From the NCBI GenBank assembly GCA_004525885.1, contig SPBV01000123.1, forward strand, positions 1 to 5,507: a DNA stretch of 5,507 bases, in the 5' to 3' direction. Below the pieces are notes generated by a model, which worked only from the letters and a program-made list of their open reading frames with translations, was not told the origin of the DNA and did not search any database. Positions 5,227 through 5,507 of this stretch are shown one piece after another. The stretch comes from Nitrosomonadales bacterium. GTDB taxonomy: Bacteria > Pseudomonadota > Gammaproteobacteria > Burkholderiales > Nitrosomonadaceae. Position 1 is the stretch's first letter. The number at the start of each line of letters is the position of its first letter. Made by a program: the position numbers and the translations under genes.

Positions 5227-5445
5227 TTAGTATTCAAAACCAACCGTACCAATTACCTTTGTCTTAGAATTATAAAAAGCTTTCTTTTTACCATTCAGTA
5301 TAGTTGCAACTACCATAAGCTCCTGAAATGTATCTATGTTTACTTTATTGAATCTGCTTCCCCCCTTTTTTTTAATTGCAAATCCTCCATTATTTTTTTG
5401 AAAATTCCACCCTATTCTATAGTCTTCAATAAGTTCATTTTCCAT
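5227..5445 (-). CDS. Small orphan protein of unknown function
   Basis: 72 residues, rich in Lys, Asn and Phe, with no signal peptide, membrane segment or motif that I recognise. The middle reads GGFAIKKKGGSRFNKVNIDT (20-39) and the end KTKVIGTVGFEY. I accept it as a gene because the ATG at 5445 is preceded by AAGGGAAG with a 6-nt gap and by a near-consensus promoter at the right distance, and because the composition is protein-like rather than random. Codons are very AT-rich, more so than in glgP, which suggests a recently acquired or fast-evolving gene. Codons 25-29 run through eight A and six G (5373-5360), a slippage-prone tract; in either shifted frame a stop follows within about eight codons. 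The predicted leader is only about 12 nt. Function unknown; a cytoplasmic soluble protein is the simplest reading. Confidence 0.6.
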   Translation of the reverse strand: MENELIEDYRIGWNFQKNNGGFAIKKKGGSRFNKVNIDTFQELMVVATILNGKKKAFYNSKTKVIGTVGFEY

Positions 5446-5464
5446 ATTGTTCTTCCCTTAGGTT

Positions 5465-5493
5465 TTATTATTTAATGTGATCAAACATCACAA
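5465..5493 (-). promoter_or_regulatory. Promoter of the orphan gene with operator-like inverted repeat
   Basis: On the minus strand TTGTGA (5493-5488) and TAATAA (5470-5465) are exactly 17 bp apart. A perfect inverted repeat TGTGAT/ATCACA with a 5-nt centre (5476-5492) overlaps the -35 and spacer. It resembles a CRP site, but the TGTGA and TCACA arms are 7 rather than 6 bp apart, and its position would suit a repressor. Confidence 0.5.
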
Positions 5494-5507
5494 ATATAAT
5501 ATTAGAC

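Noticed and set aside
5206..5475. Plus-strand 89-codon TTG-start frame opposite the orphan gene
   Set aside because: The minus-strand frame has the ATG, ribosome binding site and promoter. The plus-strand frame has a TTG start and a Phe/Ile/Leu-rich product expected from the antisense of a Lys/Asn-rich gene.
5476..5492. Canonical CRP-binding site
   Set aside because: TGTGA and TCACA are separated by 7 rather than 6 bases, so I keep it only as an operator-like palindrome.

Overview
The window looks like a piece of a Gram-negative, probably beta- or gammaproteobacterial, chromosome. A lipobox-bearing lipoprotein supports Gram-negative. The pairing of a long-form alpha-glucan phosphorylase with AT-rich spacers, decayed gene fragments and dispersed short palindromic repeats fits small-genome proteobacteria such as the Nitrosomonas type, but genus cannot be shown from this sequence alone. 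I find no phage, CRISPR, toxin-antitoxin or defence cassette. The genes look like independent single units rather than an operon.

Left part (1-850): the 5' two thirds of an OsmC-family gene run off the left edge on the minus strand. Facing away from it is the C-terminal half of a helix-hairpin-helix DNA-glycosylase-like protein. That reading frame then runs into the back of an N-terminal fragment of an MFS transporter on the opposite strand. Neither fragment is a complete gene, so this is a scrap zone with a rearrangement junction near 605-630.

Centre (851-3608): after a spacer with a perfect inverted repeat lies one intact 848-residue alpha-glucan (glycogen/maltodextrin) phosphorylase, without other glycogen genes beside it. 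Downstream (3609-3825) are a repeat copy, a tRNA 3'-half-like fragment and a hairpin that probably ends the mntP transcript.

Right part (3826-5507): mntP, a manganese efflux pump, lies on the minus strand. It is divergent, across a 342-bp spacer, from a short lipoprotein gene on the plus strand. A 72-residue orphan gene on the minus strand closes the window and has a good promoter overlapped by an operator-like palindrome.

The most notable feature is a dispersed repeat. An imperfect palindrome of about 30 bp (half-sites AAYGTCCGCTTT and AAAGCAGACATT around a 6-nt centre) occurs five times, in the same orientation, in or at the edge of nearly every intergenic gap. A sixth, weak copy sits at the 3' end of the lipoprotein gene. 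Two copies are followed by a diverged direct repeat of about 110 bp. The stop codons of mntP and of the lipoprotein gene both fall inside repeat-related sequence.
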